64,000 nt of DNA from the NCBI RefSeq assembly GCF_001636425.1, contig NZ_KV440953.1:4522001-4586000 (forward strand), in the 5' to 3' direction. A program made the position numbers and the translations under genes. Below are positions 31,715 to 40,620 of this stretch, one piece after another (positions within the stretch are counted from its first letter, which is position 1; each line of letters begins with the position of its first letter). Source of the DNA: Heyndrickxia acidicola. Lineage in GTDB: Bacteria > Bacillota > Bacilli > Bacillales > Bacillaceae_C. A model generated the notes under the pieces. That model ran no database searches, had not been told where the DNA came from, and saw only the letters and a program-made list of their open reading frames with translations.

Positions 31715-31888
31715 ATAAGGAGAGTAAGCGGAAGCTTTGCTGCTATAGAAATTTAGGAGCTATATATGAAAGAGGAAAGTGTTTAAATTGCGGTGCTTTT
31801 TAAATAGCTTACGAAAAGAGGGCGCAATGGAAGACAACCTACGAAACGACACTTTGTACGTCAAGCAACAAATAATGCGAAAACAGCC
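31715..31888 (+). mobile_element. Decayed copy of element family M1
   Basis: The right half is clear: a TACGAAAAGA core and the end AAGCAACAAATAATGCGAAAACAGCC. The left half retains only GCTTTGCTGCTAT-like sequence, so the left boundary is uncertain. It fills most of the 456-nt gap between the AbrB-family gene and the ZIP gene. Confidence 0.5.
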
Positions 31889-32004
31889 ATGATATAAGAT
31901 ATCCCCTATGGAAAAACTTTATAGGCAATAACCCCTTTATGTCATTCTTTATTTGGGGATCTTTACATATCATTTAAAAAAGCTATGTCCAAAGGGTGGG
32001 GTTT

Positions 32005-32730
32005 TTGGTATTTAATTTAGGAATTTTTATAAGTGCATTGTGTACAACCATTGGAGCTTTACCCGCATTGTTATTCAGCCGAGTATCCCATCGATTAAAG
32101 GATAATTTGTTGGCGTACAGTGCAGGAATTATGGTAGCTGCATCTACTTATGCCTTAATTCCTTCTACACTTAAGCTCTCAAATATGTTTGTATTGACCA
32201 TTGGAATGTTATTAGGCACTGTAACGCTTACTCTACTAGAAGTCAGTTTGCCTCATGCTGAGCTTGACCATATTGTTCCTTCTTCTAATCGAGCAAGTCC
32301 CATTTTATTAATTGCCGCTATGGCGATACATAATATTCCAGAAGGAATTTCAGTAGGAATTAGCTATGCCAGCCATTTAGATGATTTAGGATCCCTTGTT
32401 TCTTTTTCAATTGGTCTCCAAAACATACCGGAAGGATTCCTTATTTGTCTATTTTTAATTAGCAATGAAATTCCTAAGATTCCGGCTCTCATTTACACCG
32501 TATTTACCGCAGTAATTGAACTGGGTTCCTCTTTTATTGGATTGCAGTTAACTGATCAATATTTAAATTTAATACCATATGGACTAGCTTTTGCTGCAGG
32601 CTCTATGCTTTTTGTAGTATATAAAGAGCTGATCCCTGAAAGCCATGGTGATGGCAATGAAAGATCAGCAACTTTTTCCTTTATTATTGGATTATTAACG
32701 ATGATTTTTATTATTGAGCTGTTTAGGTAG
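32005..32730 (+). CDS. ZIP family metal transporter
   Basis: A ~241-aa membrane protein with about eight transmembrane helices. Two paired metal-site motifs typical of ZIP transporters are present: AMAIHNIPEGISVGISYA in helix 4 and GLQNIPEGFLICLF in helix 5. It is expected to move Zn2+ or another divalent metal into the cytoplasm. The start is uncertain: TTG 32005 follows AAAGGGTGGGG at a usable distance, while GTG 31996 lies inside that site. Transcribed alone. Confidence 0.88.
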   Translation: MVFNLGIFISALCTTIGALPALLFSRVSHRLKDNLLAYSAGIMVAASTYALIPSTLKLSNMFVLTIGMLLGTVTLTLLEVSLPHAELDHIVPSSNRASPILLIAAMAIHNIPEGISVGISYASHLDDLGSLVSFSIGLQNIPEGFLICLFLISNEIPKIPALIYTVFTAVIELGSSFIGLQLTDQYLNLIPYGLAFAAGSMLFVVYKELIPESHGDGNERSATFSFIIGLLTMIFIIELFR

Positions 32731-32760
32731 ACGGGTTTAATTATTATTCATACGCTTTCA

Positions 32761-33657
32761 CTAAGACGAAATATTATTAACTTTTTTCACCTGAGAAGAC
32801 TTGCTAGTAAAATAAATTCCGGCAAATATGATTAGAAGTCCAATGATTAAATGGCTGCTAATGGGCTCCTTCATCAAGCAATAAGCCCAGATCATCGCAG
32901 TAACCGGAATTAAATAAGTGACGGTCGTGGCGAATTCGGGACTGCCCTGTTTCATTAGGTAATAATACAGAAGATGGGCAGTCCCCGAGCCTAAACAGCC
33001 CAAACCTATGACCGATAGGAGGAAGATTCCAAGTCCATTTTCTTCTAAATGCAGCTGGAAAGAACCTGTTAAGGCCATTCCAATTAAACCGGTGATAGCT
33101 CCTATAATTAATGAGCAGGCAGTGGTAACCAAGACGCCGGTTTCCTTTAAGTATTTTGCGGTATACTGCGAGGCAAAACCATATAAAAGAGTAGCAACCG
33201 CCATCGTTCCGATTCCGATAAAATGTTCCTGTAACAGGCTTCTTATATGAAAATCCATTAAAACCAAAATCCCTGCAAAACCCAGTATGACGCCAATCCA
33301 TTGTTTTTTGCCTAAATGTTTAGAAAAAAAGATAAATCCGATAAGTGCGGAAAAGATAGGGGTTAGAGCGTTTAAAACAGATGCAGTGCTCGTATTGATT
33401 TGCGTTTCACTTAACGAAATAAATCCCCAGGGAAGTCCTGCATTACATAATCCGACAACCACTAAGTGTTTCCAGGGCAGGGGTCTTTTGATTTGTTTTC
33501 TTTTTTTAAGTAAAAACGGAAGCAGTAAAAGAGAGCCGGCGGTACAGCGAAGAAAGACTGTCCCCCAAACGCCGGCAGACTCTGTCAGTATTTTAATAAA
33601 AATAAATGAAAATCCCCAAATGAGGCTTAATCCGATTAAGGCGCTGTATAATTTCAT
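32761..33657 (-). CDS. EamA/DMT-family transporter
   Basis: A 298-aa drug/metabolite-transporter protein with ten predicted helices in two EamA repeats (ALIGLSLIWGFSFIFIKI at the start; VTYLIPVTAMIWAYCLMKEPIS in the second). The family exports amino acids, nucleosides or drugs; the substrate is not readable. It is the last gene of a minus-strand set downstream of adaA, with a 77-nt gap that has its own AAAGGAGA ribosome site. Confidence 0.9.
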   Translation of the reverse strand: MKLYSALIGLSLIWGFSFIFIKILTESAGVWGTVFLRCTAGSLLLLPFLLKKRKQIKRPLPWKHLVVVGLCNAGLPWGFISLSETQINTSTASVLNALTPIFSALIGFIFFSKHLGKKQWIGVILGFAGILVLMDFHIRSLLQEHFIGIGTMAVATLLYGFASQYTAKYLKETGVLVTTACSLIIGAITGLIGMALTGSFQLHLEENGLGIFLLSVIGLGCLGSGTAHLLYYYLMKQGSPEFATTVTYLIPVTAMIWAYCLMKEPISSHLIIGLLIIFAGIYFTSKSSQVKKVNNISS

Positions 33658-33734
33658 GGAATTGATTCTCCTTTCATCCTCCTACTAAGCATTATGAGAG
33701 ATGAAGGGAGAATTGTCTTTTCATATCTTGCTAT

Positions 33735-34301
33735 TTAATCCGGTAAAACGCAGTGCTGAATCGTTTGGCGGTATTCAGAAGGCGTAACACCTTCTATTTG
33801 TTTAAACACCGAAGAAAAATAAGCAGAGTTTTTAAATCCTATTTCAAAAGCAATGTTTGTTAAGCTCTCATTTCCGGTTTTTAATCTCAATTTTGCTTCT
33901 TCTATTCTTTTTACTTTTACATAATCAGAGGGAGAGAGGCCCATAATGCTTTTAAAGGTTCTTTGTAAATAATAAGGGCTGATATATAGAACCTCAGCTA
34001 ATTCTTTTAGCCCAATCTCCCTGCTATAATGTTTGGAAAGATAGTGAACAGCCTGTTGGATAAGCTTTTCTTTAGGGCTTGGAGGCATGAGTTGATCAGG
34101 CCTGCACCGTTTACAGGGGCGGAACCCTTGCTCTGCCGGCATCTGGTTATCTGAAAAGATCACTACATTCTGTTTCTTAGGAGTTCTGGAACAGCAGGAA
34201 GGCCTGCAAAAAATTCGTGTTGTCTTCACACCGTAAAAAAAGATGCCATCAAATTGTTGATCACATTGAACGATGGCCATCCAGAATTCTTCATTCATCA
34301 T
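33735..34301 (-). CDS. adaA: Methylphosphotriester-DNA methyltransferase/AraC regulator, AdaA-like
   Basis: A 188-aa protein with the N-terminal Ada zinc domain and a C-terminal AraC-type DNA-binding domain. The zinc ligands are Cys32, Cys36, Cys63 and Cys66 (FCRPSC and PCKRC), of which Cys32 corresponds to the methyl acceptor. Two HTHs follow (LKELAEVLYISPYYLQRTFKS, LTNIAFEIGFKNSAYFSSVFKQ). Methyl transfer to the Cys turns it into an activator of the adaptive response to alkylation. There is no adaB/ogt partner next to it, unlike the adaAB operon of B. subtilis. AAAGGAGG precedes the ATG. Confidence 0.92.
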   Translation of the reverse strand: MMNEEFWMAIVQCDQQFDGIFFYGVKTTRIFCRPSCCSRTPKKQNVVIFSDNQMPAEQGFRPCKRCRPDQLMPPSPKEKLIQQAVHYLSKHYSREIGLKELAEVLYISPYYLQRTFKSIMGLSPSDYVKVKRIEEAKLRLKTGNESLTNIAFEIGFKNSAYFSSVFKQIEGVTPSEYRQTIQHCVLPD

Positions 34302-34317
34302 GTTATGCCTCCTTTAG

Positions 34318-34644
34318 TCAATGTCCCTTCACAAACCTTTCATTCATTAAGGCAATTTTATAAGGAAATAGCTCTGCTGTCATGACTTGTTCTTTTACAG
34401 CGGGATCCTGTTCCATTAAATTCCTTGCTTCTTCCTCGGTAGTGGTTTGTAATATCACGATGCCGAATGTGGTTTCATCCATATTTAGCGTTCTTCCTGC
34501 AAGGATTAGTTTATCTTGTTCCATCAGCTTTTGTAAGGCTTCAAAATGCCGGGAGACAACGGCATGTTCTCTTTCTGTCCAGTTTTTTTCATCCAGTAAA
34601 GCTGGAAAAAGCTTTAGGGTATAGATATATTGCTTTAGCTCCAA
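34318..34644 (-). CDS. YciI-like protein
   Basis: A 108-aa YciI-family protein. Features are LKLFPALLDEKNWTEREHAVVSRHFEALQKL with the family's His, LAGRTL, and EEEARNLMEQDPAVKEQVMTAELFPYKI. YciI-like proteins have a ferredoxin-like fold and mostly unknown function. The TTG at 34644 follows ATAGGAGGAA on the minus strand; a longer frame from 34767 lacks a ribosome site. It ends 17 nt before adaA, so the two are likely cotranscribed. Confidence 0.82.
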   Translation of the reverse strand: MELKQYIYTLKLFPALLDEKNWTEREHAVVSRHFEALQKLMEQDKLILAGRTLNMDETTFGIVILQTTTEEEARNLMEQDPAVKEQVMTAELFPYKIALMNERFVKGH

Positions 34645-34887
34645 CGGAATTCCTCCTATATCAATCTCTACTAACTTGTTCGCTTCCGCGTGATAAAACT
34701 CCTGTTTTGAAAATGAAAAAGAGGCTGTCCCAAAGGGTGCAATGATATTAAGTGACCCTGGTGACAATAACTTCTTTTGTTGGTTTGTTTCTACTGCAGA
34801 ATTTCTTTTCGCTTCAACCTATCTTTAAGTTAAGTTAAATTCAAATAATTTTACATAGATATAGGCAGCGTTCTGATCATCCTGCTG

Positions 34888-35013
34888 GTTGATTTCCGCT
34901 GCAGGCACTCGCTTTCCGCGAGGCATGCGGGAAGCCTCTTCGTCGCAGGCTCCTGCGGGGTCTTCCCTGACACGCTGATCTCGCAGGAGTCTCGTGTATC
35001 CGCACCAATCAAC
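34888..35013 (-). repeat. GC-rich interspersed repeat, family A, copy 4 (reverse)
   Basis: Reads GTTGATTTCCGCTGCAGGC to CACCAATCAAC on the plus strand, the reverse of the copy at 7673. A second GTTGATTTCCGC end at ~35077 marks a truncated neighbour. Confidence 0.8.
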
Positions 35014-35171
35014 CCTTGAATTAAATCAAAAATTGGATTGTACATCGATATAGGCATCGTTCTGGTCATCCTGCTAGTTGATTTCCGCTTTTCCTTTTTC
35101 TGTCCAAAAATTTAATAAAGATGACTCAAAAGGCCGCTTATAACCGCCATTTGAGTCACCCTCTTAAACTC

Positions 35172-36719
35172 TTAGCGCTGAAGGTTTTCAAGATTCCAGA
35201 CCTGCGTAATCCAATCCTGGTAAAACTCCGGTTCATGCGATACGAGTAAAACAGTTCCTTCATAATCACGCAAGGCAGCAGATAGCACTCTTTTCGCCAT
35301 TGGATCGAGGTGATTGGTAGGTTCATCCAAAATCAGCCAGTTGCTGTCTTCAAGCATTAACTCGCAAAGCCTTACTCTTGTTTGCTCTCCTCCGCTTAAC
35401 GTATGCAAAGGCTGAAGAATATGCTCTTGTTTTAGGGCTGTTCTGGCTAGTGATTGCCGGACCTCCTGTTGGTTCATCAAAGGATAACGCGACCAAATAT
35501 AGTCAAGAGGTGTTTGAACGGAGTGTGTCGTCCACTCCTGCTCAAAATAAGCAGGTTTAACATTTTGGCCGAAAAGCGCTTTGCCGCTTAGAGGAGGTAT
35601 TTCCCCCATGATTGTCTTTAGAGTTGTGGATTTTCCAATCCCATTGTACCCAGTGATAGCGGCTTTTTCACCTCTTTTTAACGTTATGCAAAGAGGAAGG
35701 AAGAGAGGTTTTTCATATCCGACTATTAATTGGTCAAGCTCTACAATCAGGCTTCCGGGCCGATCGCCTGCCTGAAACGTAAAGAAAGGCTTCGCCGGAG
35801 GAACGGGCTTCTCAATCCGATTGATTTTCATTAGTTTTTTCTCTCTGGATTTTGCCTGTTTTGATGTGGAGGCCCTTGCTTTGTTTTTATCAATAAACGT
35901 TTCAAGTTTGTTAATTTCTGTCTGCTGACGTTCAAAGGCCTGGAAAATCTGCTGCTTCCGGAATTCATATGCTTCCTGGAACTGATGATAATTTCCTATA
36001 TACCTCATTAATTGTTTATGCTCAAGATGATAAATGATCTTGACAACCTCATTGAGAAAAGAGCTATCATGTGATATCAGGATGAAGGCATACGGATAGT
36101 TTTTTAAATATCCTTTCAGCCAATTCACCTGCTCATAATCGAGATAATTTGTCGGTTCATCCAAAAGCAAAATATCCGGCTCTTCCAACAGTAATTTTGC
36201 AAGCAGCAACTTTGTTCGCTGACCGCCGCTTAATTGAGCCACATCGGTGTCCATGCCGAGCGCCGTTATGCCAAGTCCGTCCGCCAGCTCCTCTATTTTT
36301 TTGTCAATATAATAAAAGTCATGAAGCTCAAGCCTTTCTTGAAGTTCAGCATAAACTTTTAACAGCCTTTCTAATTCTTTCGCCCGGCAGGCTCCCAATT
36401 TATTTGCTGTTTCGTTTAATTTTTTTTCCGCTTCATATAAAGAATGGAAAGCGCTTCTTAAATAATTTCTAATTGAGGTTCCCTCGGGGAGCTGGATATG
36501 CTGCTCCAAATATCCTGCCCTCACATTTGGCATCCAGCTGATCTGTCCTTCATCTGGTAATAGGACGCCAAATAAAATTTTAAGCAGGGTAGATTTGCCG
36601 GAACCATTTGTTCCGACAAGGCCTACATGTTCATTTTTCAGCAAGCGGACATTAATATCCTTAAGGACAAGTTTATCCCCGTAATAATGGGTTACATTTT
36701 CAATAGATACAATACTCAC
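35172..36719 (-). CDS. ABC-F family ATP-binding protein, probable antibiotic resistance type
   Basis: A 515-aa ABC-F protein with two cassettes and no membrane helices. Walker A: GTNGSGKST and GYNGIGKST. Signatures: LSGGQRTKLLLAKLL and LSGGEQTRVRLCELM. Walker B: LLLDEPTNYLD and LILDEPTNHLD. The interdomain linker is rich in Lys/Gln (FERQQTEINKLETFIDKNKARAS). Size and motifs resemble ribosome-protecting ABC-F proteins of the Msr/Vga/Lsa type. GTG 36719 is chosen because AAAGGAGGA lies 7 nt upstream. Its ~330-nt leader holds a promoter, an upstream ORF and a terminator, which supports drug-induced expression. Confidence 0.88.
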   Translation of the reverse strand: MSIVSIENVTHYYGDKLVLKDINVRLLKNEHVGLVGTNGSGKSTLLKILFGVLLPDEGQISWMPNVRAGYLEQHIQLPEGTSIRNYLRSAFHSLYEAEKKLNETANKLGACRAKELERLLKVYAELQERLELHDFYYIDKKIEELADGLGITALGMDTDVAQLSGGQRTKLLLAKLLLEEPDILLLDEPTNYLDYEQVNWLKGYLKNYPYAFILISHDSSFLNEVVKIIYHLEHKQLMRYIGNYHQFQEAYEFRKQQIFQAFERQQTEINKLETFIDKNKARASTSKQAKSREKKLMKINRIEKPVPPAKPFFTFQAGDRPGSLIVELDQLIVGYEKPLFLPLCITLKRGEKAAITGYNGIGKSTTLKTIMGEIPPLSGKALFGQNVKPAYFEQEWTTHSVQTPLDYIWSRYPLMNQQEVRQSLARTALKQEHILQPLHTLSGGEQTRVRLCELMLEDSNWLILDEPTNHLDPMAKRVLSAALRDYEGTVLLVSHEPEFYQDWITQVWNLENLQR

Positions 36720-36829
36720 TCTAAGTCCTCCTTTTAAATTGGCAAAAGCCAACCGGAAAACAAGGAGAAGAATCAGACATCTTACTTCCAATGGAAGTAT
36801 TCCTTCCGAAGACATCGGCTGCAAAACAT

Positions 36830-36862
36830 AAAAAAGAGAAGTGAACGTACACTCCCCTTTTC
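36830..36862 (-). terminator. Leader terminator upstream of the second ABC-F gene
   Basis: On the minus strand AAAGGGGAGTG pairs with CACTTCTCTTT (G-U wobbles) and six T's follow. It lies between the leader ORF and the ABC-F start, so it can act as an attenuator. Confidence 0.7.
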
Positions 36863-36966
36863 ATCGCAGTAAAATATATACCTGAATAATAAAAAGGAAA
36901 GGAGCCTGAATGTTCGTTGTTTTACGATTGACTTTACTAAAATGGGCAGACGTATCCCCTTTAAGC

Positions 36967-36999
36967 TCAGACAATCAACAAAACAACAGACATTCTCAT
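36967..36999 (-). CDS. Leader peptide upstream of the second ABC-F gene
   Basis: A 10-codon ORF, MRMSVVLLIV, is preceded on the minus strand by TTAAAGGAGG 11 nt upstream. Its GTTGTTTTGTTGATTG segment is complementary to downstream CAATCGTAAAACAAC (~36917-36933), so the ORF lies in one arm of a stem. Hydrophobic short peptides of this kind are typical drug-sensing leaders. Confidence 0.65.
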   Translation of the reverse strand: MRMSVVLLIV

Positions 37000-37044
37000 T
37001 AGCTTCTATTCCTCCTTTAACTTGAAATTTAAGAATTCAAATAC

Positions 37045-37073
37045 AGTATATGGGATTTGGTTTCCAATTGCAA
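37045..37073 (-). promoter_or_regulatory. Promoter of the second ABC-F leader
   Basis: On the minus strand TTGCAA (37073-37068) and TATACT (37050-37045) are 17 nt apart and ~30 nt upstream of the leader ORF ribosome site. Confidence 0.7.
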
Positions 37074-37215
37074 CTAAAGTATTTTGAAAATTTAATAAAA
37101 AATTTACCATTTTGTCTTATAAGCAGATAAAAAGATATTCCATTGTTTTTGTAATAAAATAAGAGGATAAGCAAATGTTAATAATGAGAGAAAGCATTTA
37201 TTGGGGGTTGTGTGT

Positions 37216-37518
37216 ATGGAAAAGGAAGTTATCATAAATCATACTCATTTCAAGGCTGATGATTTTCAGCATGAAAAAGTGAAAGACAAGCAAACAGATC
37301 AATTGCTTGATAGAATTCATTTCAGTTTTAAGGTGAAAAGTGAAGATTATCATATGGTCACAACACTTCTCTATAAAAATGATTTTAATATTGAAGTTCC
37401 TCATCTTCATTTATCTTTTAGAGGTGAGATTACTAATTACTCTACTTCAATTACTAATCTTTATGAAGAAAACCAGGTAGGGGATTATATGCTGGAATTA
37501 ACGGAAACAAGCCGTTAG
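37216..37518 (+). CDS. DUF3219 family protein (YkvR-like)
   Basis: A 100-aa cytoplasmic protein. The conserved C-terminal block LSFRGEITNYSTSITNLYEENQVGDYMLELTE recalls B. subtilis YkvR, a DUF3219 protein of unknown function. The first half (RIHFSFKVKSEDYHMVTTLLYKNDFNIEVP) looks beta-rich. ATG 37216 has GGGGG 8 nt upstream. It is divergent from the ABC-F gene and convergent with the diguanylate cyclase gene. Confidence 0.8.
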   Translation: MEKEVIINHTHFKADDFQHEKVKDKQTDQLLDRIHFSFKVKSEDYHMVTTLLYKNDFNIEVPHLHLSFRGEITNYSTSITNLYEENQVGDYMLELTETSR

Positions 37519-37638
37519 CCAACTGTCCGGACACCTGGACCTGGTTAAAACAGTTTAACCGATTCTTCGATAATAAAGCCGAAACTTCCAAATGTACGAC
37601 TAACGAATTTCATTAGGAAGCATACAAAACTGAATCTC

Positions 37639-37671
37639 AAAAAAAACGCAGAGGTGAATACTCTGCGTTTG
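37639..37671. terminator. Bidirectional terminator between convergent genes
   Basis: AAAAACGCAGAG pairs with CTCTGCGTTTG around GTGAATA, with A's on the left and T's on the right. It can serve both the DUF3219 gene and the GGDEF gene. Confidence 0.75.
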
Positions 37672-37712
37672 TTCGTAAAAAGAATGTTCCCATTTCTTTG
37701 CTTAGCCACCAT

Positions 37713-39158
37713 TCAATACGTCAGCTGGCGTTTATAGCGCTGTTTTTCCTTGTACATTTCTTTATCAGCATGTTCCAGTAGCGCTTCTACGGTAATGCTG
37801 CTGCCTTTTTTATGTTCAATAAATCCATGACTGACTGATAAACGATAAGGTGCTTTATCAGATGCGTTATAATGCTCAAATTCCATTGTTACAGAGTCCC
37901 AAAAGTCTTGAATGCCTTCAACTGTCTTTCTTTTTGATACAAGGATGAATTCATCTCCTCCAAATCGAAAAAAAGCATCCGAAGAGTCCATTTTTTCTTG
38001 AACAATGGCACAAACCCTTTTGATCATTTCGTCTCCTGCTGAATGCCCAAGTTGGTCATTCACTTTTTTGAGGTCATTAATATCAATAAACCCGAGGATA
38101 AAGGCAGAGGGCATAGGATTATTTAGCAGCTCCTCTAAAAACGCAATGCCGCTTCTGCGATTTAGTACTCCTGTCAGTGGATCAAGGGAGGCATGCTCCA
38201 AAAGCTCCTCTTCTTTTTGTTTTAGATGAGTAATATCTGTTGAACCAATCAAAATACATGATTCCTGAGCATATTCTACACATTCCATATTAAGAAGCGA
38301 CCATTTATGCGAAAGGCCTAAACCCGTATGTTTGATAGCATAATTTTTGATGCTGCGTTCGGACATCAGTCTATGCAGAATCCTCTCTCCGATGAAAGGA
38401 GCCTTAAAAAAGAAACTTCCATCGGCTGTTTCAGAATCAGGCAGCTGGTAATAATCCCTGGCATGCTGATTCATTAAAAGAATTTGATAATCATTTATTC
38501 TTATAATCAAAAGAGGGGTCGGGTTAATGTGAAAAAGGGTATGAAAGCTTTCCTTATCTTCCTTAAGCCTCTGTTCGTATTGAAAGTCCTTTAGTTTATA
38601 AGAAAAAAAGGTAAAGGATATAAAGAAGGCGATGATGGCTGCACCAGTAGAATTGATTTCTTTTGTCAGTAATGAATTGTGATTAAGCTCCATTATGTTC
38701 AAACCTGCTAAAAAGAAGATTTGAGTACAGCCAAAAAGAAGGCTGGATTTGATCGGATGAAGAGGGAGTATTGTCGCAACTGCCATAAGAATAATGACAT
38801 ACGCATCAATATTTCCTGTAAGCAGCTGGCTGTTCAGGGACGATACCAATCCCAGCAGCAGGTACACTATAACAGAGAGCAGAATCAGTGTTGGTTTTAA
38901 GCGGGACGTTATTTTTTTATAACAAACAAGAAAGCAGAGTGAGTATAGGAATCCTGTAAGATGGACTCCGGACAGAATGGATCGGAATAAGTGATTTTGA
39001 ACGGAATGAAGTAGAAAAAAATCAACATAAAAGAAACAGGGGTACGTAATGATGAGCAAAAGGGATATCCGCTTGATTCTATCAAATAGCAAATCCGCAT
39101 GCAGATTTGAAAAGGTTTTGTTTGCGATAAGAGGAAATAATTTTAATAAGAATTTCAT
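37713..39158 (-). CDS. Membrane diguanylate cyclase with PAS and GGDEF domains
   Basis: A 481-aa protein. About six transmembrane helices fill residues 30-195, a PAS-like domain covers ~205-310 (FHTLFHINPTPLLIIRINDYQILLMN), and a GGDEF domain covers ~325-478. The catalytic motif RFGGDEF is intact, as is the DPLTGVLNRR start, so it should make c-di-GMP from two GTP. The residues five before GGDEF read DSSD instead of RxxD, so the usual inhibitory product site is absent. It would be a membrane sensor; the signal is unknown. An EAL protein lies 10 kb away. Confidence 0.92.
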   Translation of the reverse strand: MKFLLKLFPLIANKTFSNLHADLLFDRIKRISLLLIITYPCFFYVDFFLLHSVQNHLFRSILSGVHLTGFLYSLCFLVCYKKITSRLKPTLILLSVIVYLLLGLVSSLNSQLLTGNIDAYVIILMAVATILPLHPIKSSLLFGCTQIFFLAGLNIMELNHNSLLTKEINSTGAAIIAFFISFTFFSYKLKDFQYEQRLKEDKESFHTLFHINPTPLLIIRINDYQILLMNQHARDYYQLPDSETADGSFFFKAPFIGERILHRLMSERSIKNYAIKHTGLGLSHKWSLLNMECVEYAQESCILIGSTDITHLKQKEEELLEHASLDPLTGVLNRRSGIAFLEELLNNPMPSAFILGFIDINDLKKVNDQLGHSAGDEMIKRVCAIVQEKMDSSDAFFRFGGDEFILVSKRKTVEGIQDFWDSVTMEFEHYNASDKAPYRLSVSHGFIEHKKGSSITVEALLEHADKEMYKEKQRYKRQLTY

Positions 39159-39409
39159 CCATTAAACTTCCTTTAACAATCATTTTCTCTTATTTTACCA
39201 TGAAGCCTATGAATAAATTGTTTTTCTGATAAATAAACTTGGGGATAATTGGTAGATCTGTGAACTAACCATGAAACAATATTATTCGAATTGTACTATA
39301 TGCTGAAAAAGGTTTAAACAACCGGTGAAAAGTGAATAATCTACTAGGAAGGAAAGAAGAGCTAATTCCCTTCTTGTCACGGTTCTTTTAAATATGAGGA
39401 GGTTAAACA

Positions 39410-39838
39410 ATGTCTGAAAAATTATTTACTTCTACTGCGACCGCTGTTGGCGGCAGAGAGGGAAGAGTTGAGTCTTCTGATGGAAAAATAAAATTTGATC
39501 TTGCCATGCCTGGAACTCCGAGAGCGAAAAAGCTTCCTGAAGCGACCAATCCTGAACAGCTGTTTGCTTCCGGGTATTCCGCTTGCTTTGACGGTGCGCT
39601 TCAGTTAATGGCCAGCAAAGCTCGTGTGAAGTTTGAATCTGAAACCACTGCAAATGTGAGTTTGCTAAAGGATGAAACGGATGATGGATTTAAACTTGAA
39701 GTGACCCTGCACGTAAAAGGCAAGGGAATTGAAAAGGATCAGCTGGAAGAGCTTGTTGAAAAAGCTCACCATTTCTGTCCTTATTCAAAAGCTACAAGAG
39801 GAAACATAACAGTAAACTTGGAAACAAGTGTAGAATAA
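39410..39838 (+). CDS. Organic hydroperoxide resistance protein (Ohr/OsmC family)
   Basis: A 142-aa Ohr protein. Both redox Cys are present: SACFDGALQLMA (peroxidatic) and HHFCPYSKATRGN (resolving). It reduces organic hydroperoxides using lipoyl/dithiol donors. The N-terminal TSTATAVGGREGRVESSDG strand is typical. There is a GAGGAGG ribosome site. No OhrR regulator gene is adjacent. A terminator follows at 39847. Confidence 0.95.
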   Translation: MSEKLFTSTATAVGGREGRVESSDGKIKFDLAMPGTPRAKKLPEATNPEQLFASGYSACFDGALQLMASKARVKFESETTANVSLLKDETDDGFKLEVTLHVKGKGIEKDQLEELVEKAHHFCPYSKATRGNITVNLETSVE

Positions 39839-39846
39839 AAGCAGTT

Positions 39847-39878
39847 AAAAAAGGTGCCACATTGCCTGGCACCTTTTT
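39847..39878 (+). terminator. Terminator of the ohr gene
   Basis: AAAAAGGTGCCA and TGGCACCTTTTT pair around CATTGCC. Confidence 0.85.
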
Positions 39879-39924
39879 CCGTTCTATAATGAAATAAGAG
39901 AAGGTACCAAGAAAGGGGTATTGT

Positions 39925-40248
39925 ATGGAAATTGTTGTGAAGGCTTCCGCTGCTCTCGAGCTCAAGAAATATCATCTGCTGGATGGCGAAGGTGTTAGAA
40001 TTCAGGCTGTATACGTTGGAAGCTGTGCATTATACGTGGATTACTCCCTTATAATTGACAGAATTTCAGAGCAGGATGACGTGTTTGAAGTGGAAGGCAT
40101 TCCATTTATTCTATCCAAAGAAAGCCAAAAACATCTTTATCACCGGATTTCTCTGGATTTTAGTCCTGTTCTTGGTTATAAGCTTTCTTCCGATGAGGAG
40201 ACGTACAGGTATAATTTAAAATTGGAAAGAGTCAGCTCATCAATCTGA
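39925..40248 (+). CDS. HesB-like iron-sulfur biosynthesis family protein
   Basis: A 107-aa protein with a HesB/YneR-like beta-rich layout: AALELKKYHLLDGEGVRIQAVYVGSCALYVDYSL, then VEGIPFILSKES and a DFSPVLGYKL segment. Only Cys in GSC is present and the C-terminal CGC pair of true A-type Fe-S carriers is missing. It is therefore unlikely to be a standard scaffold. Its function is unknown. GAAAGGGG precedes the ATG. Confidence 0.7.
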   Translation: MEIVVKASAALELKKYHLLDGEGVRIQAVYVGSCALYVDYSLIIDRISEQDDVFEVEGIPFILSKESQKHLYHRISLDFSPVLGYKLSSDEETYRYNLKLERVSSSI

Positions 40249-40328
40249 GCTATAGGATATTATAGTAATTTATTTAGGCGGAATTCAGAGTCTATGAGGC
40301 TAACGTCTTATTTGGCTTCTTTACTGGA

Positions 40329-40487
40329 GGCTCTTTTCGTAAACTTTGTTGCTATTTAACAAAAAAATAGTGAAATTCATAGGCTCTGTAGTAAACCTGT
40401 GAATTGCTTACGAAAAGATGCCACGAAGACTCATTTTACACGAATTTAATACTTTTGCGAAAAGCAACAATCGATGCGAAAACAGCC
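40329..40487 (+). mobile_element. Miniature inverted-repeat element, family M1, copy 4 with perfect target duplication
   Basis: A 159-bp copy starts GGCTCTTTTCGTAAACTTTG and ends GCGAAAACAGCC. Its flanks are identical 8-mers, TTACTGGA on both sides. The internal GATGCCACGAAGAC block is shared with the copy at 2244. It lies between the HesB-like gene and the DUF6044 gene. Confidence 0.88.
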
Positions 40488-40620
40488 TTACTGGAAATTT
40501 ATCATCGAAGCCTTTTATAATAGAAAACAAGTAAGCAGCCAAGCATACTTCCTTACACTTTTTTACGGCTGCTGAATGATATATAGAAATAGAAACAAAG
40601 AAGTTGAATAGGAGAACGAA

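Noticed and set aside
31607-31756. 49-aa ORF upstream of the ZIP transporter gene
   Set aside because: A possible ribosome site exists, but the 3' half runs into a decayed miniature element and the product looks random.
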